Part shown: piece after piece, positions 54,902 to 64,000 of the stretch | How the letters are laid out: the number at the start of each line of letters is the position of its first letter | Numbering within the stretch: the stretch's first letter is position 1 | The notes under the pieces: model-generated | Databases searched by the model: none | What the model was told of the DNA's origin: nothing | Seen by the model: only the letters and a program-made list of their open reading frames with translations | From: Paenibacillus sp. MMS20-IR301 | Lineage (GTDB): Bacteria > Bacillota > Bacilli > Paenibacillales > Paenibacillaceae | Length of the DNA stretch: 64,000 bases | Reading direction: 5' to 3' | NCBI RefSeq assembly: GCF_032302195.1 | Contig: NZ_CP135275.1 | Location: 4,836,001 to 4,900,000, forward strand | Position numbers and translations under genes: made by a program

Positions 54902-56068
54902 CTACAAATTCTCTGTAGCCAGCGTGAACCCTTCAATCACCGCATCCTCATCAATCTCAATCATGATACAGCGCTTGCCCTGATAATTCACCTGCCGCAC
55001 ATACCGCAGATCCTGCGGGCTGATGGTAATCGAAGCGACCTTGGTATCAATCTTGATCGATTTGGAGGTGAACTTCGGAATGACACTGCTGGCTTTCATC
55101 TCATAGTGTTTGTTATCCACGATGGTCTCAAATGCGCGTTCTACCTTCTCCATCGTCACATCCTCCACGCCGCTCACCTTCAGCACACGTTCCACATCCC
55201 GGTAATCCAGCCGCGGCGGCTCTTCCTCATCCGCATTCTCTTCAATAACCTGATGGATCTCTTCATAGACCTGGGCAATGGTGGCTACATCAATCTGTTC
55301 ACCTGCCACTTCCTTCACAATCTCCTCGAAGATCGATCTCTCTTCCATTGCTGTCACGGACCGCTCCGCATTCAGGACCTGTTCAATGAAATGCGGGTTC
55401 GGATTATTGGAGCTACCTGTGCAGTACAAGATGCGGTTCACATCGGAATAATTGTCGGTCACACTCGGATAAAAGAACCCCTGCTCCGGCGTGCTCAGCT
55501 TGATAATCGGATCCACCATGATATTGTATTTGAATTCCCGTTCCACGTAATCGAACAGCATGGTCTTCCGCTGCTGCTCTGTGGAGTTCACGCTGCATAA
55601 AATAAACGGATGTGCGAACATTTCATCTTTGCCGGTTTCTTCCGCTTCGTCATTGCGTGCTTTGGTCGGCCGGAAGTATTGTCCGCGGACAAACGTGACC
55701 ACGGCATCCTTTTCATACTTAGTATCGGCCAGCATTTTATCCACGAGCATCAGCATGAGGTCCTGCCATTCCTCCGGGTCCCCGGTTACCAGCCCCTGAT
55801 GCAGCATCACCTGGGACGGTTCCTCCGCTTCCTCCATGAACTTAAGCTCAAACAGCTTATGGTCCAGCTCCCCGGTCAGCAGCTTGCGGAAATTGCCCAT
55901 GTACAGCTCCTGCTTCTCCCGGTCCACCATGGCAAACGGCTGGCGCTCGAAGTGATAGATTTCATTGGTTTCCTTCATAATATACACGTTGAGAATGTCG
56001 AACAGCTTCAGCTGATCGTGGTCCATCTTGAATTGCTTACGTATATGTGCGGCTTCTTTCTTGATCAT
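54902..56068 (-). CDS. DUF4317 family protein
   Basis: 388 residues, the family's length. The N-terminus IKKEAAHIRKQFKMDHDQLKLFDILNVYI and the middle DPIIKLSTPEQGFFYPSVTDNYSDVNRILYC are conserved in DUF4317 proteins of Firmicutes. It is acidic and cytosolic. No enzyme motif is recognised. It is a single gene. Confidence 0.85.
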   Translation of the reverse strand: MIKKEAAHIRKQFKMDHDQLKLFDILNVYIMKETNEIYHFERQPFAMVDREKQELYMGNFRKLLTGELDHKLFELKFMEEAEEPSQVMLHQGLVTGDPEEWQDLMLMLVDKMLADTKYEKDAVVTFVRGQYFRPTKARNDEAEETGKDEMFAHPFILCSVNSTEQQRKTMLFDYVEREFKYNIMVDPIIKLSTPEQGFFYPSVTDNYSDVNRILYCTGSSNNPNPHFIEQVLNAERSVTAMEERSIFEEIVKEVAGEQIDVATIAQVYEEIHQVIEENADEEEPPRLDYRDVERVLKVSGVEDVTMEKVERAFETIVDNKHYEMKASSVIPKFTSKSIKIDTKVASITISPQDLRYVRQVNYQGKRCIMIEIDEDAVIEGFTLATENL

Positions 56069-56185
56069 CTTCTGGGCACATCTCCTAGGAATTAAATTGA
56101 TTAACCCAGTATAAACGAAATAAAAATCGTTCGCCAGAAGGGGTTTTTAAGCCGCTGCGCGTATAGCCTCGTGCACTTTCATACG

Positions 56186-56220
56186 GAAAAAGCAGGCCCA
56201 GACCATGGTCTGAACCCGCT
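56186..56220 (-). terminator. terminator of the SLH protein gene
   Basis: The minus strand has AGCGGGTTCAGACC with GGTCTGGGCCTGCT (two mismatches) and a T run. It starts 21 bases after the stop codon. Confidence 0.82.
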
Positions 56221-56240
56221 TCTCCGCTTATTACCGCTGT

Positions 56241-59200
56241 TTAGTTAATCAAATCCGACTTCTGCAGCAGCCGCTGAATCAGGGCAGCTACCTCAGCACG
56301 GGTAACGTTAGCCTTGGCTGCCAGACTGCTGTTGCCGCGCCCGGTGATGAGACCAGCCTTGGCTGCCAGCGCCAGACTGTCCTTCGCCCAGCTGCCTGCA
56401 TTGCCGCCATCTGTGAAGGCTCCGAGAACACTTGCTGTGTCTACAGTACCGGTAAGCTCTGCGAGACCCGTAAGCTTCATCGCTTTGGCGATGATGTTCA
56501 TTGCCTGCTCACGTGTAATCAGGGCGTCCGGACGGAAGGTTCCATCCTCAAAACCGGTAATCAGACCATATCCGGCTGCGGTCTGGACTGCACCTGCATA
56601 CCAGGCACTGGCCGGAACATCGGCATATGCCGCCTGCCCGTCTCCAAGCTTCAGTCCAAGTCCGCGTACGATAATGGCTGCGAACTCTGCCCGGGTAATG
56701 TCTGCATTCGGGTTAAATGCCGTTTGATTCACTCCGTTAATGACCAGACGCGATCCCATATCATTCACGGCATCCTTCGCCCAGTGATTCTCAACATCTG
56801 CAAAAGTCAACGGGTGCCAGACTACAGAATAAGAGCTGTTCGTAAGGCTGTTAATCTCTGCATAATATCTTCCGTTCTTCTGCATTATACGGGTCGGCAC
56901 ATGCCGTACTGTTCCATCCGGTTCAACCACGATTCCTGTAGTAATCCGGTTTGGATCAACTCCATCCGGAAGTGCTACACTCCGCTGCACATAAACATTA
57001 AACCGGCCTACTTCTACTGTCGATGTCCCATAAGTTGCTGTAACTGTGAAATCCACTGAAGGTGCGACCAGTGTATAACCGCCTTTGCTGATGGCATCCG
57101 CCACTACCTGCTTCATGACAGCAGAGTCTTCGGCAATCGTGATCTTCAGCTTGATATCCTCCAGCTTAATACTATTTCCTAACTGCCCGGCCAACGCTCC
57201 AATATTAATTTCTTTAGCAGGCAGGGTATAGGAACCTGTATTCGTCTGAAGCACCAGTGTCGCTGAAGCATTTTCCAAATTTTTAACCATCTGGCCGTTC
57301 AACTCGCCTACGAATACATTGGAATCTATCGTCACCGGAATCGTAACGACTGCCCCTCTGCCTTCCGCATCCAGCTTAGCCTGCAATTTGACGGGATCTA
57401 CTGCTATGGTCGTGGTCTTCACATTCCCATTAGTCGTGATTGTCGCTTGTCCGGCATTCTCTTCTTTGCCATTCACAAGGACGATGATATTGGTAACCAC
57501 GCTAGTACTTGTCATTGCAGTTCCACTGCTGCTGCTATTTCCCGTATTCCCTGTATTGCCGGTATCAGGTGTTATTGTATCGTTCAATACTGCAGCAATT
57601 GCAATACCATACTTCACTACTTTTCCTGCAGCATCAACTTCTGCAATCCCGATCTTGTCTCCATTGGACGCTGGGATAAGCCCTGCACTGCCAATAACTG
57701 TGTAACCAGTAAGTGTGTCTCCTGCATTAGGTATAACAACGCTGCCTGTGCCAAAATTCTTATACAAAATTTCATGGCCTTCAGCTGGTGCAGGGGTAAC
57801 CACAATTTGTGTCATACCGTTATTCGCTGTACCCACAGGATCATTAGAGCTCACCGTCAAGCCTGCGGCAGGAATAGGGGCATTAGTTGTAAACGTGATG
57901 GTGGTTGCCGGCCCCGCCGGAACAGAGCCGCTGGCTGCCACTCTGACCTTGACTGTATGCTCGCCGCTCAAATCCGGCAAGTTAGTTCCGTCATACCGTA
58001 CATAAGGCCCATCGTCTACTGCAAATTCCATACTCGTATTCAGACCGACTACCCTATTACTCTGATCGTCAGCTGTAACTTCAGGTGCCGCCGGTATAAC
58101 CGCATCAGAATCATGCACGGTAACTTGAACTTCAATTGAAGCAAAGGACGTTGATGTTGCCTTTACCCGGACATAGTAGGTATCAGGTGCAAGATTAACT
58201 ATCACTGTGTCTTCCACATCTGTCCAAGACCCTGTACTGCCCTTCTTATACTCCATCTGGAGAGTCACATTCTGAATGGAACCGTTGTTAGCTCCGCCGT
58301 AAGTAACATCTGTGACCGTAACTCCAACCGGAGCTGCAGCACGGGATGGAATACTCAGCGTCTGCACTGCACTGTCTGTAGTTGTCGAACCGTCTCCCAT
58401 TTTCACAATGCTCAGTGTCGTGCCCAGCCAGCTGCTGTCGATTGAAATCTTACCTTCTGCTGTTGCCGTCACCGTCGTGCCGTTCACGGTGTACACTCCG
58501 TTCGCTGTCAGTCCCGTCAGCTGCTCGGCTTCATAGCCGATTGCTGCTGCCGGGATCGCTTCCGGTGTTGCGGTGAAGACTCCAACCGTCACTTGCACAG
58601 CTGCCGAAGTAAAGCTGCTTGATGTGGCTTTTGTCCGCACATCGTAGGTGCCTGGCGCAAGTCCGGTCACGCTTGTGCCGGTGATGTTGCTCCATGCTTC
58701 TGCCGTGCTCAGCTTGTATTCCATGGTCGCATTCACGCCAGTCAGGCTGCCGTCATGACCATTCACCGTGGTCTCATCCGTCTTGCCGACGCCAGCAGGT
58801 GCCACTGGGCGGCTTGGCACTGGCAGTGATTGTGCCGCGCTGTCACTTGTGGTTGTGCCATTTCCCTTCTTCACAATCGAGAGGGTTGTGCCCAGCCAGC
58901 CGCTGTCGATTGAAATCTTACCTTCTGCTGTTGCCGTCACTGCCGTGCCGTTCACCGTATATGTCCCGTTCGCTGTCAGTCCCGTCAGCTGCTCGGCTTC
59001 ATAGCCGATTGCTGCTGCCGGGATCGCTTCCGGTGTTGCGGTGAAGGCTCCAACCGTCACTTGCACTGCTGCTGAAGCAAAGCTGCTTGACGTTGCTTTT
59101 GTACGCACATCGTACGTGCCCGGTGCTAGTCCGGTCACGCTCGTGCCCGTGATGTCACTCCATGTTGCTGCCGTGCTCAGCTTGTATTCCATCGCTGCAT

Positions 59201-62200
59201 TCACGCCAGTCAGGATGCCGTCAATACCATTCACCGTGGTCTCATCCGTCTTGCCGACGCCAGCAGGTGCCGCCGGACGGCTTGGCACTGGCAGTGATTG
59301 TGCCGCGCTGTCACTTGTGGTTGTGCCATTTCCCTTCTTCACAATCGAGAGGGTTGTGCCCAGCCAGCCGCTGTCGATTGCCAGCTTGCCGGCAGAATCT
59401 GCCGTCACTGCCGTGCCGTTCACCGTATATGTCCCGTTCGCTGACAGGCCCGTCAGTTGCTCCGCTTCATAGTCGATTGCTGCTGCCGGGATCGCTTCCG
59501 GTGTTGCGGTGAAGACTCCAACTGTCACTTGCACAGCTGCTGAAGCAAAGCTGCTTGACGTTGCCTTTGTCCGCACATCGTACGTGCCTGGCGCAAGTCC
59601 GGTCACGCTCGTGCCCGTGATGTTACTCCATGTTTCTGCCGTGCTCAGCTTGTATTCCATGGTCGCATTCACGCCAGTCAGGCTGCCGTCATGACCATTC
59701 ACTGTGGTCTCATCCGTCTTGCCGACGCCAGCAGGTGCCGCCGGGCGGCCTGCTACTGGCAGTGATTGTGCCGTGCTGTCACTTGTGGTTGTACCATTTC
59801 CCTTCTTCACAATCGAGAGGGTTGTGCCCAGCCAGCTGCTGTCGATTGCCAGCTTGCCAGCAGAATCGGCCGTCACCGTCGTGCCGTTCACCGTATATGT
59901 CCCGTTCGCTGTCAGTCCCGTCAGCTGCTCGGCTTCATAATTGATTGCTGCTGCCGGGATTGTCTCTGGTGTTGCGGTGAAGGCTCCAACCGTCACTTGC
60001 ACTGCTGCCGAAGCAAAGCTGCTTGACGTTGCCTTCGTCCGCACATCGTACGTGTCCGGTACAAGTCCGGTCACGCTCGTGCCCGTGATGTTGCTCCATG
60101 CTTCTGCCGTGCTCAGCTTGTATTCCATAGCTGCATTCACGCCAGTCAAGCTGCCGTTATGACCATTTACCGTGGTCTCATCCGTCTTGCCGACGCCAGC
60201 AGGTGCCGCCGGACGGCTTGGCACTGGCAGTGATTGTGCCGCGCCGTCACTTGTGGTTGTGCCATTTCCCTTCTTCACAATCGAGAGGGTTGTACCCAGC
60301 CAACTGCTGTCGATTGAAATCTTGCCGTCTGCTGTTGCCGTCACTGTCGTGCCGTTCACGGTGTATGTCCCGTTCGCTGACAGGCCCGTCAGTTGCTCCG
60401 CTTCATAGTTGATTGCTGCTGCCGGGATGGCTTCCGGTGTTGCGGTGAAGGCTCCAACTGTCGCTTGTACAGCTGACGAAGCAAAGCTGCTTGAGGTTGC
60501 CTTCGTCCGCACATCGTACGTGCCCGGTACAAGTCCGGTCACGCTCGTGCCGGTGATGTTGCTCCATGTTTCTGCCGTGCTCAGCTTGTATTCCATGGTC
60601 GCATTCACGCCAGTCAGGCTGCCGTCATGACCATTCACCGTGGTCTCATCCGTCTTGCCGACGCCAGCAGGTGCCACCGGACGGCTTGGCACTGGCAGTG
60701 ATTGTGCCGCGCTGTCACTTGTGGTTGTGCCATTTCCCTTCTTCACAATCGAGAGGGTTGTGCCCAGCCAGCTGCTGTCGATCGCCAGCTTGCCGGCAGA
60801 ATCTGCCGTCACCGTCGTGCCGTTCACCGTGTACACTCCGCTCGCTGTCAGTCCGCTCAGCTGCTCGGCTGTATAGTCGATTGCTGCCGTCGGGATGGCC
60901 TCCGGTGTTGCGGTGAAGGTTCCAACCGTCACTTGCACTGCTGACGAAGCAAAGCTGCTTAAGGTTGCTTTCGTCCGCACATCATACGTGCCCGGTACAA
61001 GTCCGGTCACGCTCGTGCCGGTGATGTTGCTCCACGTTTCTGCCGTGCTCAGCTTGTATTCCATGGTCGCATTCACGCCAGTCAGGCTGCCGTCATGACC
61101 ATTCACCGTGGTCTCATCCGTCTTGCCGACGCCAGCAGGTGCCACTGGGCGGCTTGGCACTGGCAGTGATTGTGCCACGCTGTCACTTGTGGTTGTGCCA
61201 TTTCCCTTCTTCACAATCGAGAGGGTTGTGCCCAGCCAGCTGCTGTCGATTGCCAGCTTGCCAGCAGAATCGGCCGTCACCGTCGTGCCGTTCACCGTGT
61301 ACACTCCGTTCTCTATCAGTCCAGTCAGCTGCTCGGCTTCATAGCCGATTGCTGCTGCCGGGATCGCTTCCGGTGTCGGCGTCGTGTCGGTTACGGTAAT
61401 CGCCAGCGTCTGCGTGTTGCCTGCGTTGAAGTTGATCGTCAGGCTGGTGGTCCCTTCGGACTGCGCCGCCAGATACTCTTTCTTAATTGTCACCGTACTG
61501 CCCGACACGGTGTAATCCGTGTTCAGCATTAGCGTTGATGCGCCGTTCTGGATGCTGCTGAGCGTGTTGCCGTTCAGCGTCATTGTCGTGGTTACATCCG
61601 CCTGCGCCGTTGTCTTCTTATCGAAGCTTGCAACGGCAGGTGAAATACTCGAATTCATCGCAGTAGTTGTAAAGGTCTGATTGCTTCCGTAGCTGGTCCC
61701 CTGCGAGTTCTTCGCATAGGCGCGGAAATGATAGGTCGTATTTGCATTTAAGGCACTCAAATTCACACTAAAGGTTCCAGTGGTTCCCGAGGCAGTGACC
61801 TTGCTATCGCTCGTCGTAGGATTTGCACTTACGGAATAAACCACTCCCCGTTCGGTTATCGTTGTTCCGCCATCCGCGGTCACATTCCCTCCAATCGTTG
61901 CTGCGCTGCCAGTAATCCCTGATACAGAAGAGCTTGTAATAACTGTCGGTGCGGTTGCGCCGCTCGGCAACTGCCCGGACGAGTTCCATGTAACGGAAGC
62001 AATAGCTGAATTGGTTCCACTATTGTTCGTAGCATTCAAGGTAGCTCCGCTTGGATCAACATCGGCAATTCCTTTAATGGTAGCACCCACCCTGATGTTG
62101 CCGTTGCTGTAGATTGCTATTCCACCTGCAGCATCTGCAGCTGTACTTCCGATAGTATTAACCCACTGCGGACTGCCATTGGAGGAAGATAACTTGAGAA

Positions 62201-63509
62201 TAAACAAATCCGTATTCCCTACAGAGGTTACATTAGTGGAACCAAAAGCTGCAGTTCCATTAAAAGTACCTAATACGTACAGATTTCCGGAACCATCAAC
62301 GTTTAAATTAGATCCAATTTCGCCTGCGGTACCTCCACCCGTAAACTTCCACAGCAAAGCTCCGTCTGAAGGATTCAATTTCACCACATACATATCGTTA
62401 GCACCTGCAGATGTGGCGTTGGAGGTACCTGGTCCAGGGTCAAAATCGTTGGTTCCCTGGAAGAACCCCGTAACATATACTCCGGTACTATCGGCAGTCA
62501 CACCTCTGGCATTACTGGTTGAGGAAGACTTGAATTGATCCGCCCACTGGGTAACACCGGAACTGTTCAATTTCCAGACAAAAGAATTGAAAGTTCCGGT
62601 ATTCTCAAAAGTTGTGCTTCCGAAGGTCGGACCTCCGTACACATTACCCGCGGCATACACGTCTTCGTTGCTATCCAGAGCAAGTGAATAAATGTAATTA
62701 GCCGAAGGGTCGGTTGGATTCGCTGTAAACCAGGTTAAAGCGCCTGTAGCAGCATTTATTTTCATAACAAAAAGATTGTTTGTCGATGCCGACTGTGTGC
62801 TTATAACACCTGTACCGTCAGTAACAGTGTTAGCTTTACCGCTATTCGAGGTAAATGCGCCGCCCCAATAAATCGATGTGCCTGCGCTATTAATGGCTAC
62901 GGCATCGTAGGGCGCGGTGGAGAGGGGGCCTCGATTCGTTACGACCCATTGAAATGCACCTGAGCTATTTAGTTTTAATAAGAAGGCCTGACTGTTCGAT
63001 GTTTCCCCTTGAATATTTTTGGTTACGCCAGGATCCGGATCTACATCTAACAGCCCCGTTGTGCCGTCACCCATAAACTGCGCGGCAACGTACACATTTC
63101 CTGAGCTATCAACGGCAATCCCTCTTCCAAAATCGCCGTAGCTGGAAGCGCTCTTTACACTTCCGATCACTTTGACCCAAGTTAAAGTGCCGTCGGAAGC
63201 ATATTTGGCTATAAAAATAGAACCGGCCGTCCCGGTATTCGGATCGGCAACCGTGTTAATTCCATCGAATTTCACATTGCCGTTAAAATAACCCGTCATA
63301 TAAGTATTACCGCTTCCATCTACCTGCGTAGCATTAACAACAATACTGGAACTAGCGTCAGCCCCTGTAATATTAATTAAATTCTGATCTGAAGCGAATG
63401 CATGAGAACCAAAAAAACAAAGAAAAATTAAACTCAATGCTAGAGAGGCCATCCACCTCAAAGAGAATACAGCAGGCAGCTTCTTTCTCCTTAAATATCC
63501 CAGAATCAT
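56241..63509 (-). CDS. giant S-layer-anchored repeat protein with SLH domains
   Basis: 2422 residues, secreted. Order: signal peptide (about 1-40, ending SHAFA); SBBP-type beta-propeller repeats to about 510 (VYVAAQFMGDG, LYVLGTFNG); a fibronectin-III-like segment (about 525-618); a CBM_X2-like domain (about 620-712); seven 156-residue repeats (713-1804, the last half-diverged); two or three beta-sandwich segments including a DUF4073-like one; a linker GNTGNTGNSSSSG; a conserved pre-SLH domain; and three SLH domains (about 2235-2422) that bind cell-wall pyruvylated polymer. SD AAAGGAG precedes the ATG. Probably an adhesin or surface sugar-binding protein; the function is inferred only. Confidence 0.93.
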   Translation of the reverse strand: MILGYLRRKKLPAVFSLRWMASLALSLIFLCFFGSHAFASDQNLINITGADASSSIVVNATQVDGSGNTYMTGYFNGNVKFDGINTVADPNTGTAGSIFIAKYASDGTLTWVKVIGSVKSASSYGDFGRGIAVDSSGNVYVAAQFMGDGTTGLLDVDPDPGVTKNIQGETSNSQAFLLKLNSSGAFQWVVTNRGPLSTAPYDAVAINSAGTSIYWGGAFTSNSGKANTVTDGTGVISTQSASTNNLFVMKINAATGALTWFTANPTDPSANYIYSLALDSNEDVYAAGNVYGGPTFGSTTFENTGTFNSFVWKLNSSGVTQWADQFKSSSTSNARGVTADSTGVYVTGFFQGTNDFDPGPGTSNATSAGANDMYVVKLNPSDGALLWKFTGGGTAGEIGSNLNVDGSGNLYVLGTFNGTAAFGSTNVTSVGNTDLFILKLSSSNGSPQWVNTIGSTAADAAGGIAIYSNGNIRVGATIKGIADVDPSGATLNATNNSGTNSAIASVTWNSSGQLPSGATAPTVITSSSVSGITGSAATIGGNVTADGGTTITERGVVYSVSANPTTSDSKVTASGTTGTFSVNLSALNANTTYHFRAYAKNSQGTSYGSNQTFTTTAMNSSISPAVASFDKKTTAQADVTTTMTLNGNTLSSIQNGASTLMLNTDYTVSGSTVTIKKEYLAAQSEGTTSLTINFNAGNTQTLAITVTDTTPTPEAIPAAAIGYEAEQLTGLIENGVYTVNGTTVTADSAGKLAIDSSWLGTTLSIVKKGNGTTTSDSVAQSLPVPSRPVAPAGVGKTDETTVNGHDGSLTGVNATMEYKLSTAETWSNITGTSVTGLVPGTYDVRTKATLSSFASSAVQVTVGTFTATPEAIPTAAIDYTAEQLSGLTASGVYTVNGTTVTADSAGKLAIDSSWLGTTLSIVKKGNGTTTSDSAAQSLPVPSRPVAPAGVGKTDETTVNGHDGSLTGVNATMEYKLSTAETWSNITGTSVTGLVPGTYDVRTKATSSSFASSAVQATVGAFTATPEAIPAAAINYEAEQLTGLSANGTYTVNGTTVTATADGKISIDSSWLGTTLSIVKKGNGTTTSDGAAQSLPVPSRPAAPAGVGKTDETTVNGHNGSLTGVNAAMEYKLSTAEAWSNITGTSVTGLVPDTYDVRTKATSSSFASAAVQVTVGAFTATPETIPAAAINYEAEQLTGLTANGTYTVNGTTVTADSAGKLAIDSSWLGTTLSIVKKGNGTTTSDSTAQSLPVAGRPAAPAGVGKTDETTVNGHDGSLTGVNATMEYKLSTAETWSNITGTSVTGLAPGTYDVRTKATSSSFASAAVQVTVGVFTATPEAIPAAAIDYEAEQLTGLSANGTYTVNGTAVTADSAGKLAIDSGWLGTTLSIVKKGNGTTTSDSAAQSLPVPSRPAAPAGVGKTDETTVNGIDGILTGVNAAMEYKLSTAATWSDITGTSVTGLAPGTYDVRTKATSSSFASAAVQVTVGAFTATPEAIPAAAIGYEAEQLTGLTANGTYTVNGTAVTATAEGKISIDSGWLGTTLSIVKKGNGTTTSDSAAQSLPVPSRPVAPAGVGKTDETTVNGHDGSLTGVNATMEYKLSTAEAWSNITGTSVTGLAPGTYDVRTKATSSSFTSAAVQVTVGVFTATPEAIPAAAIGYEAEQLTGLTANGVYTVNGTTVTATAEGKISIDSSWLGTTLSIVKMGDGSTTTDSAVQTLSIPSRAAAPVGVTVTDVTYGGANNGSIQNVTLQMEYKKGSTGSWTDVEDTVIVNLAPDTYYVRVKATSTSFASIEVQVTVHDSDAVIPAAPEVTADDQSNRVVGLNTSMEFAVDDGPYVRYDGTNLPDLSGEHTVKVRVAASGSVPAGPATTITFTTNAPIPAAGLTVSSNDPVGTANNGMTQIVVTPAPAEGHEILYKNFGTGSVVIPNAGDTLTGYTVIGSAGLIPASNGDKIGIAEVDAAGKVVKYGIAIAAVLNDTITPDTGNTGNTGNSSSSGTAMTSTSVVTNIIVLVNGKEENAGQATITTNGNVKTTTIAVDPVKLQAKLDAEGRGAVVTIPVTIDSNVFVGELNGQMVKNLENASATLVLQTNTGSYTLPAKEINIGALAGQLGNSIKLEDIKLKITIAEDSAVMKQVVADAISKGGYTLVAPSVDFTVTATYGTSTVEVGRFNVYVQRSVALPDGVDPNRITTGIVVEPDGTVRHVPTRIMQKNGRYYAEINSLTNSSYSVVWHPLTFADVENHWAKDAVNDMGSRLVINGVNQTAFNPNADITRAEFAAIIVRGLGLKLGDGQAAYADVPASAWYAGAVQTAAGYGLITGFEDGTFRPDALITREQAMNIIAKAMKLTGLAELTGTVDTASVLGAFTDGGNAGSWAKDSLALAAKAGLITGRGNSSLAAKANVTRAEVAALIQRLLQKSDLIN
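58098..61373 (-). repeat. seven tandem 468-base coding repeats in the SLH gene
   Basis: The 468-base period (156 residues) is exact between copies; phrases such as GCGGTGAAGGCTCCAAC recur at 59040, 59970, 60440 and so on. Copies are nearly identical in DNA, except the second half of the last one. Each unit has two parts: an AAAIxYxAEQLTGL... segment and a VGKTDETTVNGxDGSLTGVNA... segment. Two alternative versions of one block (ADSAGKLAID or ATAEGKISID) are scattered between copies. Confidence 0.95.
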
Positions 63510-63740
63510 AGAAGTTTACTCCTTTCTTATTGTCACAACATTATCGGATTGCTTCCCGGCAAGATGCGATCTATCTCGACTCAAAAGGCCCTTTCAAACT
63601 GGCTATCAAAATGAATAATATCTGTTCATGAAAACGTTGGTTTGTCGCTATCTCAGCGGGGCTCTCTATCACCTGGCCTTTCTATAAATAAAAAGACTTC
63701 ATTAGCAAATTCTTCATATTGTTTTAATTTCATAATAGCA
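63510..63740 (-). promoter_or_regulatory. promoter and long leader of the SLH protein gene
   Basis: An extended -10 element TGCTATTAT lies at 63740-63732 on the minus strand, which would give a leader of about 215 bases. Within it AAAGGCC (minus strand, 63681-63675) can pair with GGCCTTT (63590-63584), closing a loop of about 85 bases with smaller hairpins. A 26-codon frame starting near 63730 has no ribosome binding site, so I do not call it a gene. Confidence 0.45.
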
Positions 63741-63772
63741 CAAATTTTAAATAAGTAGTTTTATAATATTAG

Positions 63773-63867
63773 CTATATAGCGGTCAAATCCACTGAAATA
63801 GCGGATTAAGCAGAGCATGGTAAGGACGCCGCGGAAACAACAAAATCCCCCTCATTTGCACAAACGC
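63773..63867. other. GC-mixed intergenic segment with small hairpin
   Basis: Contains AATCCACTGAAATAGCGGATT (arms pair with one G-U) near 63786-63810 and the phrase GGACGCCGCGGAAACAAC. No gene. Its neighbourhood to the terminator at 63868 suggests a dispersed intergenic element, but I have no second copy in the window. Confidence 0.3.
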
Positions 63868-63918
63868 AAAAATGCCCGGGAGTCCCTTTCCGTTAAAGGA
63901 TCTCTCAGGCTATTTTTT
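63868..63918. terminator. bidirectional terminator at right edge
   Basis: A 16-base stem with three mismatches, GCCCGGGAGTCCCTTT (63874-63889) against AAAGGATCTCTCAGGC (63895-63910), with T runs on both outer sides (TTTTTT right; on the minus strand ATTTTTG). It probably ends a minus-strand gene that lies beyond base 64000. Confidence 0.65.
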
Positions 63919-64000
63919 GTGACGATTATTCGTCTAAGGGGATACATCCGGCTGAAACAGTATCAGTATTTTGCCACCACTACTAAATTATTGCCCCGTC

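Noticed and set aside
58312..61532. Many plus-strand ORFs of 60-140 codons over the SLH gene
   Set aside because: They repeat with the 468-base period and lie antisense to the real gene; they are shadows of its repeats.
63653..63732. 26-codon ORF starting MKLKQYEEFANE in the SLH leader
   Set aside because: No ribosome binding site and its start overlaps the -10 promoter element.
63895..63918. Glycine riboswitch fragment (TCTCTCAGGC phrase)
   Set aside because: Only this short phrase matches. The rest of the aptamer is missing and the phrase is one arm of a simple terminator hairpin.
63963..63998. C-terminal end of a minus-strand gene (NNLVVVAKY then stop)
   Set aside because: Only 11 codons are visible at the window edge. 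Plausible given the terminator at 63868, but too little to call.

Overview
The window reads as a chromosomal piece of a Gram-positive, spore-forming-type Firmicute, most likely Paenibacillus. The reasons are a paeninodin-like lasso peptide locus, a giant secreted protein with three C-terminal SLH domains, DUF4003/DUF4304/DUF4317 family proteins, strong AGGAGG-type ribosome binding sites, sigma-A promoters, and short intergenic repeat elements of the kind I associate with Paenibacillus genomes. I see no rRNA, tRNA, CRISPR array, transposase or phage gene.

Layout. (1) 1-4974, minus strand: a lasso peptide operon in the order C (4874-2949), precursor A (2920-2795, not called by a simple ORF scan), HPr-kinase-like K, B1 (PqqD-like), B2 (transglutaminase-like) and an ABC exporter that runs off the left edge. 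(2) 5089-8069: a GNAT acetyltransferase, a YgjP-like metallopeptidase and a PIG-V-like mannosyltransferase. (3) 8191-14403: a complete dipeptide/oligopeptide ABC operon (binding protein, B, C, D, F) with a long 5' leader and a perfect hairpin after the binding-protein gene. (4) 14628-18012: a MacB/FtsX-type ABC permease and its ATPase. (5) 18551-24430: SDR and aldo-keto oxidoreductases, a GH94-like glycoside phosphorylase, and a DUF4003 protein. (6) 24630-28469: a heterodimeric ABC exporter followed by three 64-bp tandem repeats. (7) 28473-33287: GNAT, histidine phosphatase, DinB/ClbS-like protein, a PMT-type glycosyltransferase with an overlapping small lipoprotein gene, and a nucleotidyltransferase.

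(8) 33569-39791: a polyol/sugar operon (ABC ATPase, permease, binding protein, sorbitol/xylitol-type dehydrogenase) with a ROK repressor gene upstream. Both promoters carry the same operator-like sequence just downstream of the -10 box, so the repressor probably controls itself and the operon. (9) 39864-48567: assorted housekeeping and stress genes (pyrrolidone carboxyl peptidase, YaaA, a 1122-residue HEAT-repeat protein) and an AraC regulator with GyrI-like domains. (10) 48811-53165: a GH112 phosphorylase and a GH105 hydrolase, divergent from an AraC regulator; together they suggest breakdown of rhamnogalacturonan I fragments. (11) 53477-56068: DUF4304, a membrane protein with an L7/L12-like tail, DUF4317. 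(12) 56241-63740: a 2422-residue S-layer-type protein with seven 156-residue repeats and a long structured leader.

Non-coding structure worth attention: three intergenic inverted-repeat elements (19656-19850, 33326-33459, 53248-53421; the first and third share modules), the 64-bp tandem array, and the untranslated leaders upstream of the peptide-binding protein and the SLH protein.
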